The notes beneath the pieces were generated by a model that was given only the letters and a program-made list of their open reading frames with translations, ran no database searches and was not told where the DNA came from. This document shows, piece by piece, positions 33,166 to 45,480 of a DNA stretch of 64,000 bases (positions are counted from its first letter, which is position 1; each line of letters starts with the position of its first letter). The stretch is from NCBI RefSeq assembly GCF_024139115.2, contig NC_085140.1:20173357-20237356 (forward strand). Reading direction: 5' to 3'. A program made the translations under genes and the position numbers. This stretch comes from Armigeres subalbatus. Taxonomy: Eukaryota > Arthropoda > Insecta > Diptera > Culicidae.

Positions 33166-33756
33166 CCTGAGCGTTCAAATCTCCTATGATGACTTTGACG
33201 TCGTGGCTTGGGCAGCTGTCGTACTCACGTTCCAGCTGCGCGTAGAATGCGTCCTTATCATCATCAGTGCTTCCGGAGTGTGGGCTATGGACGTTGATTA
33301 TGCTGATGTTGAAGAACCGGCCTTTGATCCTCAACCTGCACATTCTTTCATTGATCGGCCACCACCCGATCACGCGCCTTTGCATATCGCCCATCACTAT
33401 GAAAGCTGTTCCCAGCTCGTGTGTGTTGCCGCAGCTCTGGTAGATAGTATGATTACCTCTAAACGTTCGCACCATTGATCCCTTCCAACAAACCTCCTGC
33501 AGCGCTACGATGCCGAATCCACGGTCCTTGAGCACATCGGCGAGTATGCGTGTGCTCCCGATGAAATTGAGAGATTTACAGTTCCACGAACCGAGTTTCC
33601 AATCGCTAGTCCCTTTTCGTCGTAGTGGTCTTCGCCGATGGTTCCGGTCCGTACTCTCTTGTTGATTGTTCGTTGCGTGAGTTTTTTTTTGGCTGGCTTG
33701 CAGGGCCTGACACCAAACCCCCTAAATTTCCGGTGGACCATGGTGCACAGTTTCAC
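33137..33756 (-). pseudogene. RTE-like endonuclease, N-terminal part
   Basis: The frame 33137-33535 has the catalytic Glu in IVALQEVCWKGS and Asp/Asn in VIIGDLNAQVGQE; upstream, another frame to 33756 contains STRILADVLKDR in a shifted register. A frameshift near 33137-33165 separates it from the rest of the endonuclease. Confidence 0.85.
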
Positions 33757-34144
33757 TTAGAGTCCCTCGCTGGCACTCGGACGATGATCAGCCGCCCCTA
33801 ACATGGAGAACAGACGCTGTTGTGAGCCGATCCTGACATGGAGAACAGACGCTCAATAAGATTTGCACCTCCGGAGAGAAGCAAACCCCGGCCAGTACCG
33901 CGGGGATGTAGGGATAGGAGTTGCTGGGTAACAGGCTAAGGACCGCGAGATGGGGTTGCCGAGATTGCCGTGCCATCATTCTTCAACAGCCCTGTATTGT
34001 AAAAATCAGATAAAAATCTTTAACAGCCCTGTATTGACACATCATCCAGTTTCTCTTAAAAAAAAATAGAAGTAGAAACCGTAAAATATAGAAGATAAAA
34101 GAACTTACATGAATAAGGCAACATCGAAACCACGATCGAAACAA

Positions 34145-35128
<984 letters not shown>

Positions 35129-35216
35129 GCTCTTTACACCACTAAGTACCGGAAAGCTGAGTACTAATTTGCACTAACAACAACATCTTGATTATTATAT
35201 CTTCACTACAAATAAA

Positions 35217-35745
35217 ATGTACAATGTGATAGGGCGGAAGGAAGATAGGAAGAGGTTCAAGAGAAGGCACTGTGATCCACCCACCACGAGTTTGCATCGG
35301 TGGTTGGAGGTGGTAGAAGAATTTGTATACTTGAGCTCACTGGTGACTGCCGAAAATGAAAATGCTTGTGGAGGACCAACGCGCACTTGGAGTTTTTGTT
35401 ACGAAAGTGCTGCGTACCATCTATGGCGGGGTGCAGATGTCGGACGGTACGTGGAGGAGGCGAATGAACCACGAGTTGCATGAGCTGCTGGAAGAACCAT
35501 CCATCATTCACACCGCGAAAATCGGACGACAGCGATGGGCCGGGTGCGTAGCCAGAATGTCGGACAGTAACCCGGTGAAAATGGTTTTCGACAACGTTCC
35601 GACGGGCACAAGAAGGCGAGGTGTACCACAGCGGGCAAAATGGAACGATCAGGTGGAAGATGACCTCCCTAGACTGCGTGGTTGGCAACGTGTAGCCATC
35701 AGAAGACTTTTATATACCGCACAGGCCACTTCGGCCTTAGTCTGA
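35217..35745 (+). pseudogene. RTE-like LINE 3' end (reverse transcriptase tail)
   Basis: The plus-strand frame 35356-35745 matches the C-terminus of the element at 28627: WRRRMNHELHELLEEPSI, RWAGCVARMSDSNPVKMVF and RRGVPQRAKWNDQVEDDL. It ends with a stop and AATAAATAATATAATAAT, a short-repeat tail. The 5' part is missing; upstream is the CT microsatellite. Confidence 0.85.
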
Positions 35746-35759
35746 ATAAATAATATAAT

Positions 35760-37600
35760 AATGATTTCGTTGACCAGTATGATAGTATGATATGAGCAAA
35801 CGTGAAATCAAAATGATAAATAGATATTAATTTTGATTTGTGGCGGTGATATTCCTATACGGAACCCAAACATAAGCGCACATAAATTGTTCATAAGAAT
35901 CCTAAAATAATAAGATTTATCGTTTATTTCCTTTTGTTCAGATTGCCCTGAAAAGAAAACGGTTTACCATTACCTCGACCGCATCGTTCAGTTCTGCTTG
36001 AAGTCGATTCCATTTTGACAGTACGAATTCGCTAGGTCATGTTTTAGAAGGATGAATATGTTTGCAGTTTGTTTGTATTTGAATGTGATCTTCCTTAATT
36101 GAAGTAATCTTGAATATAATGAACTATTCTACTAATTAATCGACTCTCATGAATGTATCATCTGTGTAGTAGCATATGAGCGGTGATAATTTGATCGGAA
36201 TAGCAAAAAGAACTAATAATTGAATTTGTTAAATTTACAAAACTAATATTCTGTCTATTTTTTTCGTTCTTCAAATACTGTCGAATTATGTGTGTTTCTT
36301 CATTTGTGTTAGTGTCATTTCTAAGGCCTTTTATAGTTTCTTTGTTTCCTTCGAGTTTTACTTTTATTTCAACAGTGTTCTCTGACTTCCGTTAACGGCG
36401 CTAGGTTGTCTACTAATGCTACTGAATTGGAAAAGAGTACCGTTTCTAAGAGCCATCGGGATGGGTCGCACTAAAGCTATTTACTTCTATGGATGTTTTT
36501 GTTTTGTTCTGGCTTGTGACATGTTCTAACGTCATATTTTTCAATGTGGTTCGAAGAAATAGGACCGAACTCGCTCCCATTGTTAATCTCTACCACTACT
36601 AATGTTAATGTAAAGCGTTTACAGTATACCAAAGCGTTTGTTTTGTTTTTCTTTTTGTGAGTTTATAGTTCCTACAACGATTATAAATTTTTGTTAGAAA
36701 AAGTTGAACTAAAATAGTATTACTGATAGGCTTTTTCGACTGTTTTGCAGTCGTAGTACAAAATTCTACATCACTATTAACAGTGTTGGAAATCTTCCAA
36801 CTATCTGAGACCCTAAGAATGTATGTCTTTCTTAAAAAACATGGGGGGAATCTGAACTTGAGAGTAATCAAACATTGGAGTAGGGTCAGAAGTGAGCGGG
36901 CATTCAGAGAGCAGTCAAGTAGAGATCTGAACAACGAACAGTCTGACTTTTTTTTGTTATTGTGGTTTTTTTTTTGCAAACTACAAACACGTGGTAGCAA
37001 TAAATTTTCTGAAAATATTTTAACAATCATCAAACGCTTTGCGCGATTCTCTACTCACTTCTGAGTCGTTTTTGCTGTCATAACTGACATAACTCGAAGG
37101 AGGCCATGGGAAAGGTCAACTATTTTATATTTTATCATTATAAACAGTCACGAATTTATAAAACAAGATGCTACATTGGACCACTTGGTAGGTTTTCTTT
37201 TACTTCGTTTGTTATTTGCACTTGGTTTGATATATATGTGGTAAAAGAACTGGAGAGGATATTCATTCCTAAGTAAGCTGATTTTTATATCTACATTTTT
37301 TGTCTGACGTGGACAGCTTGATTTCCTAGCTATGTACATACATACAGTCTAAAGATGGCACCATGTGTGACAGAACGGATGTTTTTACGAATTAAGAAGG
37401 AATAGAAAGGCCAAATTTGTACAGGAAGGTTTAAAAGCCAATCCTCAAACTCATGGAGCCGAAATAATGCAAGCTAAAGAAAAGTATTAAGCATTTTTAG
37501 TGGAATGTCTTCACTTACTAAGCAACAATTAGGGTTTAATAGCGCTCTAGCGAGTTACTCTTCAAGTGTGCTATAAAACTACAATACATCTGTCGATGTG
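35760..37600. other. Interval without a supported gene
   Basis: AT-rich sequence. A pyrimidine tract and acceptor-like TTTTGTTCAG at 35931-35940 followed by a 19-codon frame is the only exon-like signal. Frames at 36605-37064 on both strands are low-complexity. Confidence 0.35.
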
Positions 37601-37616
37601 ACTTCGGAGCTCCCAT

Positions 37617-38233
37617 TAGATGAGTTTAGTACTATTCCATTTAAATCCACCATGTTGTAATCTTTACAGATACGTACTTTGGCTTGGCTGTCTTCAGTGT
37701 CTCATCGAAAGCGGAATCGAATACGTGATGGAACGTACACACGGTCAAGCAGTTTGATCAACATTGACTCCACCTCTCGTTTATTCAAACAGTCATTAAG
37801 TTTTACCAACAGCGGCACGAACAATCAATTTATTAGACCAACAATATCACACACGATCAACCGAAGCGCCAACTTGAGCACCAACCATCAAAAAATATAT
37901 GGGGGTTTGTGCAACTTCACTACAAATGCTCAAACATGTTCGGCGAACCTTGACTCCACCCCCGACAACTCAAACCAAAATCAAACCGTTTAAATTTTTT
38001 CCAACCGAGCCGCCAACTGTCAAATGGTTGTTCGAACAACTTCACACACGTTCAAACAAAGCAGCAACCAAAGCGTTTTCTTGGGGGCGGAGTCAATGTT
38101 CGTCAAACTGCTTGACTGGTGTGTACGCTGCATGACACTGAAGACGGCCGTACAGTTGAGCTCAAAATTCGTTTCTGTAAAAATTACAACGTGGTGGAAA
38201 TTAAATGGAACATTTCTAAACTTGTCTTATGAC
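37617..38233. mobile_element. Foldback family C copy containing a nested family D element
   Basis: Outer arms share AGATACGTACTTTGG/GTCTTCAGTGTCTC on the left and GACACTGAAGACGG on the right, as in family C. Inside, a 403-bp element (37730-38132) has ends GGAACGTACACACGGTCAAG and CTTGACTGGTGTGTACGCTGCA-type right end. The nested element is a diverged copy of the one at 46776-47175. Confidence 0.75.
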
Positions 38234-38302
38234 AACGTAGGATTACAATGATATGGAAATGGTAACATCATCTTCCAAACTTTGACGTAGGGGAAATAAA
38301 TA

Positions 38303-39263
38303 GATGTAATAAACTATAGAGGAAGATTGTCGCTGTTCGCGATGGCGAATATGGCGCAACTCAACCTAGCATCGCTCCGCATTTCAACCCTGTATAGCAA
38401 TCAAGTTCTCTTTTATTTCCCTTTCCTTTCCCATCCCATCCTAAAGCAAAATCCACACACACCAACGCCGAGTAGGCCGCGGGTGTACAGTCAGCTATGA
38501 CCACCAACTTTTTTTTTGCTTGCGTCGTAAAAGTACAGTACCGATAGAGCGAGGCCGCTGATTGGTGGGCCAATCAAATTTGCCGAATACATTTTTTTCC
38601 ACCTGCGGCAACTATAAAAGAAAGTGTTAAACAGAATTTCTTGTCATTTAGTAATCGTAATCTGCACAGTGAAATAAAGTATAAAACGAAACCTGGTCTG
38701 GATCATCATTTCAAGCTGATAGCCCTGAGGATTGCGGCAGCCGCTGCACGTCTGGTCGCTAAAAGGATTTTGCCGCAATTTGGTTCTGTTGCTTCCCGTT
38801 CCCGCTTTGTCTGCAGCAACCGATTTCCTCCGAGGGATTTGTCCGCTGCTCAGTAAACCCTCTGCTGGTGTGATTTTCGCGGATGTTCCGCTGGAACTAA
38901 CGAATGCCACAATTTCTCGCTGCATTCCCCCTTGAAAGAATTATCGGTCATAGTTCTTATCGGAATTGACCACGAAGGTCGAAGAGCTAGTTAGTCCTGT
39001 TTGAGTTTTTATAGCAGAAGGGTTTCTGAGTTCGGCATTGTTGATGCTGGGGATCAATCGGTTGACTGCTCCGTTGCTGCGAAAAGTTTGTGTTGGCGTG
39101 TGTAGCCAACAGTCGCTGTCGTCACTGGCGAAACATCTTTTGCTGAGGGAAAATGTCAGCGAAGGAAAATTCAGTACGTTTTGACAGATAGGTATCCAAC
39201 ATGTTTGGGAACGATAACAAAAGGAAACAGCAGCGACAATCGTCCTCTATAGTTTATTACCTC
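38303..39263. mobile_element. ~961-bp TA-flanked element with 36-bp inverted ends
   Basis: The left end GATGTAATAAACTATAGAGG continues GAAGATTGTCGCTG; the right end is its complement with few changes, flanked by TA (38301-38302 and 39264-39265). Inside are CTATAAAAG at 38610 and a GC-richer 240-bp block with overlapping 70-90 codon frames on both strands that I do not recognise. Confidence 0.75.
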
Positions 39264-39387
39264 TATTGGGAAATATGTATAAAATGCGCCACCAACTAGC
39301 AGTAAATCTCCAAACTATGAGGCAGAAAAATAATTAACATTTGCAATTTCAGAAAAATATATTAAGCTCGTTTAGTGGAATGTATTA

Positions 39388-39642
39388 AACCGTCTAAGAC
39401 GAATTAAGTACTGTCCATTTAATTCCACCAGTTAATTTTCGTTATCTTTGCAGATACGTATTTCGACCACAATTGTGTGGTCGTCTTCAGTGTCTTGTAC
39501 TTGACTCGACTTGGCTCAAGTCGAGTCAAGTACAAGACACTGAAGACGACCACACAATTGTGGTCGAAATACGTATCTGCAAAGATAACGAAAATTAACT
39601 GGTGGAATTAAATGGACAGTACTTAATTCGTCTTAGACGGTT
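39388..39642. mobile_element. Near-perfect palindrome, foldback family C, TA target site
   Basis: AACCGTCTAAGACGAATTAA at the left is perfectly mirrored at the right, with TA at 39386-39387 and 39643-39644. Arms of about 115 bp include GTGGTCGTCTTCAGTGTCTT and meet at TTGGCTCAAG. Very high arm identity indicates a recent copy. Confidence 0.92.
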
Positions 39643-39855
39643 TATTTGCAATTTGTTTGAGGGCACAAAATGAGGGCTAGCCTTTTTGCAATTTCAGTTT
39701 TTAATACAGTTTTCTAAACTTCTTCACTTGCAAATATAGAAAATATTTGGAAAATAAATTGATCATATGATAGTATTTTCGTTAGCATGTAAGCGTGTTA
39801 TTGGGGGGAATCTAGAACGCACTCTCACAGACAGTGTGGTAGTTGGGAGTGAGTG

Positions 39856-40330
39856 CTAGTAATGGACCCCTTGCGTATAATAGACCTTCTGAACAAAACC
39901 CTAAATTAAACGCTGGAATCGACGATTTTTTTCAAACTTCCGTTGGATGGAGCTGCTTTATGTATCAGGACAGCAGTTCCATACATTTGTTATGGGCGGG
40001 GAAGCAGGAATTTAGTAATATTAACTAATGTGTTTTATTGTGCGGCTTTCTCAGTCTAAATTAGTCAAAACGATTAGTTTTGTTTTGCCCGACGTTTCGG
40101 CCTGTATTTTTGACCTTTTTCAAGGGTGAGAAAGCCAGTTTTATATTAACTAATTTGTAAATGTAAATACACTGAAGAGTCCATTACTAGCACACAAGGG
40201 GAGGGGGTCCATAATAGGCACAAGGAACATGTGGGAATGCAACATGTAAATCAAATGGGGGAACCCAAAATACGTATATGAACAAACTCGACGTTGCGTA
40301 TTATGGACCCGGGGGTGGCCATAATAGGCA
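39856..40330. repeat. Repeated CCATAATAGGCA/TAGTAATGGACCCC motifs, possible MITE
   Basis: GTGCTAGTAATGGACCCC near 39852 is mirrored by CCATTACTAGCAC near 40181, and GGTCCATAATAGGCA recurs at 40206 and, as a variant, 40316. The pattern resembles other elements here whose terminal motif is repeated inside. A CGACGTTTCGGCC repeat (40088-40100) lies between. Confidence 0.5.
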
Positions 40331-41182
40331 TGCTAGCTACATCATTTCAAAATGCTTGCTTTAAAAGTAAAAATGAATGTTATGGCTAGTACATAAAGTA
40401 CATAAAGTACGAAAAACGTTGCTGATACCTGTTGCACGCTATGTTTAAAGGCAACTATCATGCAAAGTAAATGCACCTCGGATGTTAAGCCGTTAGATCA
40501 TAATTTTCGACCTCTAGTTTAAGGATCTGTGTTGATTGAAATATTTCATCGGTGAAAAATTTACTTTTTTACCATTTAAGGGATATTTTTAACCTAAACA
40601 TCTATCCTGATTTTTTTTTTATTTTTTTTTTGAAGCAGGTTATATAAAATCCAGACACCACATTTTTTTTCTAACGCTTCAAGGAAAATTTTCATATGAA
40701 AACAATTTTCATATGATGAAAGTAGCAGAAGTTATACTAGAAATACTGTTGACACCGAACATATATTTCATTTTTCGATAGCGAGTTCTTGTGTAACTGC
40801 ATATCTTATACGTGTCTATTAAAAAACAGCAACCCTGCACCGTCCACTTGTTACCATAGAAACTGAATATAACGCTGGGCAGCTCAAAAAAGATGCTCGA
40901 TTATATTGCAATTGTGTTCATAATCATCTTCTGGAAGGAGGAGACTATGACACAATTTTAGACAAAACTCCTCCGCTACATTAATAGCTGGTGGGGTTGG
41001 TCTACCAAATTTTCGGCCCTGTAGCTAAGAAAACATCAAGACAAATCTGAAGTCTGGATGTCAGAGATCAACGCAACCCATCAAGCTCAACTTGGTTTCA
41101 CTGGGCGTTACTGCCGAAGTCTTTTAGTTAAACGGGTTGAAATGAAAATAAATCAATGATTATTATACGGTATTGGAGAGTC

Positions 41183-42401
41183 TTTTTTTTTTTTTTTTTT
41201 TTTTACAAGGGAGAATGCATTTACACACTAACCCAGTACACGTGCATTGTAGTTGCCAAACTACCACACGGAAGTGTACTGGAGTGTCGGACTCGACCAT
41301 ACCGGTAATACCGACTAAACTCCCTTGGGCTCCACCATCGTTTCCCCCAGGAACTACCTCGCAGTACTACTTCTGGGGGGACGGCAGTACTAAGCGTACT
41401 CACTCATTATCGCTCACACAGGCACTCGTCCCACGCGAGACTGACTCGCACCCCATTCACTCCATTTGAGTCTTACTTGGATGCTCTCCCGGACGCTCCG
41501 CTGCCATGCCTCGAGGTGTCAATAGCGGTAACTGCCTGAGCCTACAGATATTGCGCTACGACACTCTGCCTCAGCACGAGCAGATCAATCACACCACTGC
41601 CGAAGCAGACCATACGCTACCCTGCCGAAGCAGGGACACTCCCCATGCACCACATGTGCACAACTGTAGGTGTGTGGGTACAACCCACTGCTACCCTGCC
41701 GCCGAAGCAGCTTCTCCAAAGACCATTCGCTCCATGTGACCCTTTTTCAGGTGCTCACTCTAACACTCCACTGCAATGCCTCGAGGTGTCGATGGGATAC
41801 CTCGACTCCTGCCTCAGCATGTGCAGTCCATACTCAGACTTCTGCTGCGCTTTGAGGTGACAATAGCGGCGGAGACACGCTATGACACTCCTGCCTCAGC
41901 ACAACCAGATCACTCACTCCCTGCCGAAGCAGCTCACGCGCTACCCTACCGAAGTAGGTACACTCCACAACTTATTCTAACACTCCACTGCCATGCCTCG
42001 AGGTGTCGATAGCGGTAGCAACGCTACGACACTCTTACCTTAGCATGTGCAGTCCATACTCAGACTTCTGCTGCGCGTTGAGGCGGCGATAGCGGCGGCG
42101 ACTCGCTATGACACTCCTGCCTCAGCACAAACAGATCACTCACTCCTGCCAAAGCAGCTCACGCACTACCCTACCGAAGTAGGGACACTCCACATGCCAG
42201 TTGGCACTCCCTCCCTGGGCTTGTGCTTTGAAGCGGCACACAGTCGCTTTGATAGAGTCCGCTTACGGGCACTTGTGGTTTTTTGGGAGGGAGTTTAGCA
42301 GAGCCCACTGCTAAATCCCACCACGCCCTAGGCAGTTCTCCCTGACTCGCAGACAGCTGGGGAGGGGTCGTCAAGCCCTTGGACATGGTCCCTGCTGCCC
42401 C
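41183..42401 (-). mobile_element. Retroposon with poly(A) tail and 15-bp target duplication
   Basis: CGGTATTGGAGAGTC (41168-41182) and CGGTACTGGAGAGTC (42402-42416) flank the insert. The left end is a run of 20 or more T, the poly(A) tail of a minus-strand retroposon. The body is GC-richer with direct repeats of about 216-270 bp (TGCCTCGAGGTGTC at about 41507, 41777 and 41993; CAGTCCATACTCAGACTTCT at 41824 and 42050). No reverse transcriptase is seen. Confidence 0.82.
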
Positions 42402-43005
42402 CGGTACTGGAGAGTCTACCACAGATTGATTGTGTTGATTGATTGCTGTTTTAGTGTAACATTGTTGGACTTCTACTCAGACGCCATACGAGCTTTTTGT
42501 GACAGTTGAATATCGACCGGACTACCAATCATCGAAGAATTTCTTATTTTTAAATTCCATGTTCTTGAATTTTGTGAGCGCCAGAGATATCCTACACAGT
42601 TGGCAAAAAAATCTTCTCTTTTATTTCTCACAATTGTTAACAATCAAATTAAATTCATCCAGTGAGTGCAACTAATTTGGATGGATATTTGAGTTTTCCA
42701 AGTTTTGTCACTTCAATCTGTCAAAATAATACACCCTGGGGACGCGCCAGTGGTCACACAATGCAGACGTCCATTGAGGATCAAATCAAGTTTCAAATAA
42801 AGAACATGAATACCACTTTGAACTAGACTTCAATTTGCCACCAAAGTCTTTGAAACATCATTCAAAAAATCCTAAATAATTCAAAGAAAAATCACATGGT
42901 TATTGATATACGTTAAGTCGTCAAACATTTAGGATGAGTACAAAATTGAGAAAATGTAAATCGTGTAAAAACAGAATCCAGCATGTCATCAACCACTCTG
43001 ACATA

Positions 43006-43131
43006 TGCCGCCTCGGAGCTTAGTGAGAAGGCGAGAAATTTTCGTAGACCAGACCGGGAATCGAACCCAGCCACTTTCAACTTGGTCTTGCAGTGTAGCA
43101 GTGCATCTTACCGCACGGCTCAGGAAGGCTC
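43006..43131 (-). repeat. tRNA-derived SINE fragment
   Basis: Read on the minus strand, GCCGTGCGGTAAGATGCACT resembles an A-box region and GGGTTCGATTCCC (43054-43070) is a good B box for RNA polymerase III. The two are about 45 bp apart, as in tRNA. It resembles the 5' part of the SINE at 51377 but lacks its body. It does not fold as a complete tRNA gene. Confidence 0.75.
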
Positions 43132-44029
43132 CAGATCTATTCATAATAAACCTTAAGAACATTTAAAACTGGCAGTAATTTTAATATAACTTCTACTATT
43201 TTCATCATATGAAAAATGTTTTTATATGAAAATGTTTTAAAGCATCAGGAAAAACAAATAGTAGTTGGATTTTATAAACTTATTTCAAAAAATTAAAAAA
43301 AAACAGAAAATGTTTTAGGGTTAAAAATGATACCTTAAATAGTAAAAAAGCCAAATTTTCACCGATAAAATATTTTAATCGACACAGATTCTTAAACTCG
43401 GTCGAAAACTATGATCTAACGGCTTAACATTCGAGGTGCATTCACTTTGAAAATAGTTGCCCTTAAACATAGCGTGTGTTGCATGTCATCTGGTGCAGTA
43501 GAATTAAAATTTATCGAGAGGCTCGCTCTAGCGAAGCGACTGAAGTAAATTCCATTTGTTTATTAATCGTAAGCAAAATGGCTTCTAATATAAACCAAGG
43601 CCCTTTCGTATGTATAGCTAGGTTAAACGACTTCGTCAGTAGATGGGAGTAACCAGCGCGGGGAGGGGGGGGGGGGTGTTATTAATTTTCAGTGCAAAAC
43701 GTAAACAAACGAGCATAAATTCCATACAAATATCCAAGATGATTAAGTTGGGGATATTAGGCTATCCATGAGGACATTCAGCGATGGGACTGACAATCGA
43801 AATCAAAACAAAGTGTGAATGCAGTGGAACGGAACTCACTTCTGATGTAAACCGCGCTTAAAATTTTCCTTTGAATTGTTCTGTCAGTCCGGTCAGAATC
43901 TGTCAAAAAATCAAGGTAAACAAAAATCGTCAGCTGATCGCAGCTGTCTTATGGGTTGCCTTATTGACAAATCAGAACACCCCCCAATAAGTGCATTCTG
44001 ATATAAACAGCAACCCATCTTTATCTTTC

Positions 44030-44190
44030 GTATGGTCCAATGCACCGAGTTCATCATTGACGTTTGAGACGGGCGCTGTTTACTAAGAATGAATACTTTT
44101 TCATTCATCGAGTTCATGCAAGTGTTCATTTTTAGTAAACAGCGCCCGTCTCAAACGTCATTGTGTTCATTCGGTGCATTGGACCATGTT
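44030..44190. mobile_element. Palindromic MITE (TATGGTCCAATGCACCG ends)
   Basis: Left ATGGTCCAATGCACCGAGT and right CGGTGCATTGGACCAT are complementary, and inner arms share GACGTTTGAGACGGGCGCTG and TTTACTAAGAATGAA. A single arm pair of about 70 bp with a short centre containing CATTCATCGAGTTCATG. Confidence 0.85.
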
Positions 44191-44229
44191 CGAATTCAAC
44201 AATCACTCGTCCCAAGTGGGCTAAAAAAT

Positions 44230-44623
44230 TCTCGCTTAACTTTTCAAAAGGACCTAAGTAACATTTTGTTCATGAATTCTCGGGTACTTATTCAAAAGGA
44301 CGTATGTGATTTTGTAAACAAAGACTCAAACGTCGATTTGTCCAATCTGATGGCACTCCCACGCAAACCATCAGCACGGACAGGTAGGGGAAGCCTTCGG
44401 CTATCTGTTGGTGGTATTAGTTTGCGTGGGAGTGCCATCAGATTGGACAAATCGGCGTTTGAATCTTTGTTTACAAAATCACATACGTCCTTTTGAATAA
44501 GTACCCGAGAATTAATTTGAATAGCGCAATCAACAGAAAAACATGAAAGCTTTTAATTGCAGTTCTCAAATTAATTCATGAAAAAAATGTTACCTAGGTC
44601 CTTTTGAAATCTTAATGCTAAAT
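44230..44623. mobile_element. MITE family A copy interrupted by a second palindromic element
   Basis: The left arm starts TCTCGCTTAACTTTTCAAAA at 44230; the right arm ends near 44623 and is degraded. At 44279-44509 a different palindrome has been inserted in the CATGAATT word, duplicating AATT (44275-44278 and 44510-44513). Confidence 0.8.
44279..44509. mobile_element. 231-bp palindromic MITE, family B, AATT target duplication
   Basis: Ends CTCGGGTACTTATTC and complement; arms share GTAAACAAAGACTCAAACG and CTGATGGCACTCCCACGCAA with very few mismatches around a centre near 44394. A related palindrome is at 45240-45480. Confidence 0.88.
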
Positions 44624-44632
44624 GTTCAATGT

Positions 44633-44663
44633 TATCAGGTGGATAATTATTATCCACCTGATA
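44633..44663. repeat. 31-bp perfect hairpin
   Basis: TATCAGGTGGATAAT (44633-44647) and its exact complement (44649-44663) are separated by one base. No T-run or other element end was seen beside it. It lies just beyond the family A MITE copy. Confidence 0.9.
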
Positions 44664-45239
44664 GGGACAATCTGGGAGCTGCGGATAGAGTCGAAACGAA
44701 TGTCAAAAAATCTCCAAAGCAAGCTGTCAAAAAGTATCCATCCCATCGAGAGAGTTTGTGAGCATTCTGATCGCAGCCGAGAGAGTACACGTGTAAATCA
44801 ACTCATACTAATTATAGTTGATTTCTAACAAAACTCAGTTATTTGTTGTCATTTCAAACCTATCGAAGAATTTCAATAAGTGAACAGCATGATTTAATTT
44901 TACGATCGGCACAATAATTTATACAATGTAGTAAATCAACGAAATCTTTGAAATTATTTTTTTAAAGATAAACATAATAATAATTCGATGTGAGAAAATC
45001 CACGCTACGATTGCGCTACGCTACATTGAACACTGAGAGGAAATTTTCGGGTTTCAAGCAAAATATCTTGAAAATTCGAATCGATCGAGTCCGCAGCTCT
45101 CAGGGGACAATGTGTCAACATTTTGTCCATTTCGCACGAGACTTTCCAGGTTGGAATGAGATATTGTGGCTGGACATTCATCGTCGTTTTTTGCTGTTTG
45201 GCGTCAAAACCAAAAGTAAGCAAGCTGGCTGGTGGAATA

Positions 45240-45480
45240 ATTCAAGACAAAATTTTCAAAACGACTTATCTGCTTTTGTAAACAAAGATTCAAACGACGA
45301 TTTGACGAATCTGATAGCTCTCCCACGCAAACCAACACCATCAATAGGTAGGTGAAGGATTCCGCTGCCTGTTGATGGTGTTGGTTTGCGTGGGAGAGCT
45401 ATCAGATTCGTCAAATCGTCGTTTGAATCTTTGTTTACAAAAGCAGGTAAGTCGTTTTGAAATTTTTGTCTTGAATTTTG
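45240..45480. mobile_element. Palindromic MITE related to family B
   Basis: Left TTCAAGACAAAATTTTCAAA and right end are complementary; arms share TTTGTAAACAAAGATTCAAA and ATCTGATAGCTCTCCCACGC, nearly perfectly. The sequence is clearly homologous to the palindrome at 44279-44509 but with different outer ends. Confidence 0.85.

Larger units (their letters stand above)
28620..33860 (-). mobile_element. RTE-like LINE, nearly complete, split by a hAT element
   Basis: On the minus strand the element begins near 33860 (GCGTCTGTTCTCCATGTT repeats, CpG-rich 5' region), runs through endonuclease and reverse transcriptase, and ends near 28620 in a GAAT/AAAT short-repeat tail typical of RTE elements. 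The hAT element at 29604-31656 interrupts the reverse transcriptase. Excluding it and one 8-bp duplication, the frame crosses the junction (ATVDGVQ to NCVKISGEH) without a shift. One frameshift remains near 33137-33165. Confidence 0.88.
40420..43495. mobile_element. 3.1-kb inverted-repeat element with ~320-bp arms
   Basis: The left arm (about 40420-40745) and right arm (about 43180-43495) are imperfect complements: both contain TTAAGCCGTTAGATCATA or its complement, GGTGAAAAATTTAC/AAATTTTCACCGATAAAA, and the CATATGAAAACAATTTTCATATG region. Identity is about 80-85 percent by eye. The interior holds a retroposon (41183-42401) and a SINE fragment (43006-43131). Confidence 0.75.

Noticed and set aside
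35931..36000. Exon-like signal: TTTTGTTCAG acceptor followed by IALKRKRFTITSTASFSSA and a stop
   Set aside because: A single short segment with no partner exon on the plus strand; too weak to call.
38641..38935. Overlapping frames on both strands near a CTATAAAAG word, considered as a possible histone-like gene
   Set aside because: Neither translation matches a histone or another family I know; it lies within a TA-flanked element.
43006..43131. tRNA gene on the minus strand
   Set aside because: Polymerase III box elements are present but the sequence does not give a full cloverleaf; better explained as a SINE head.
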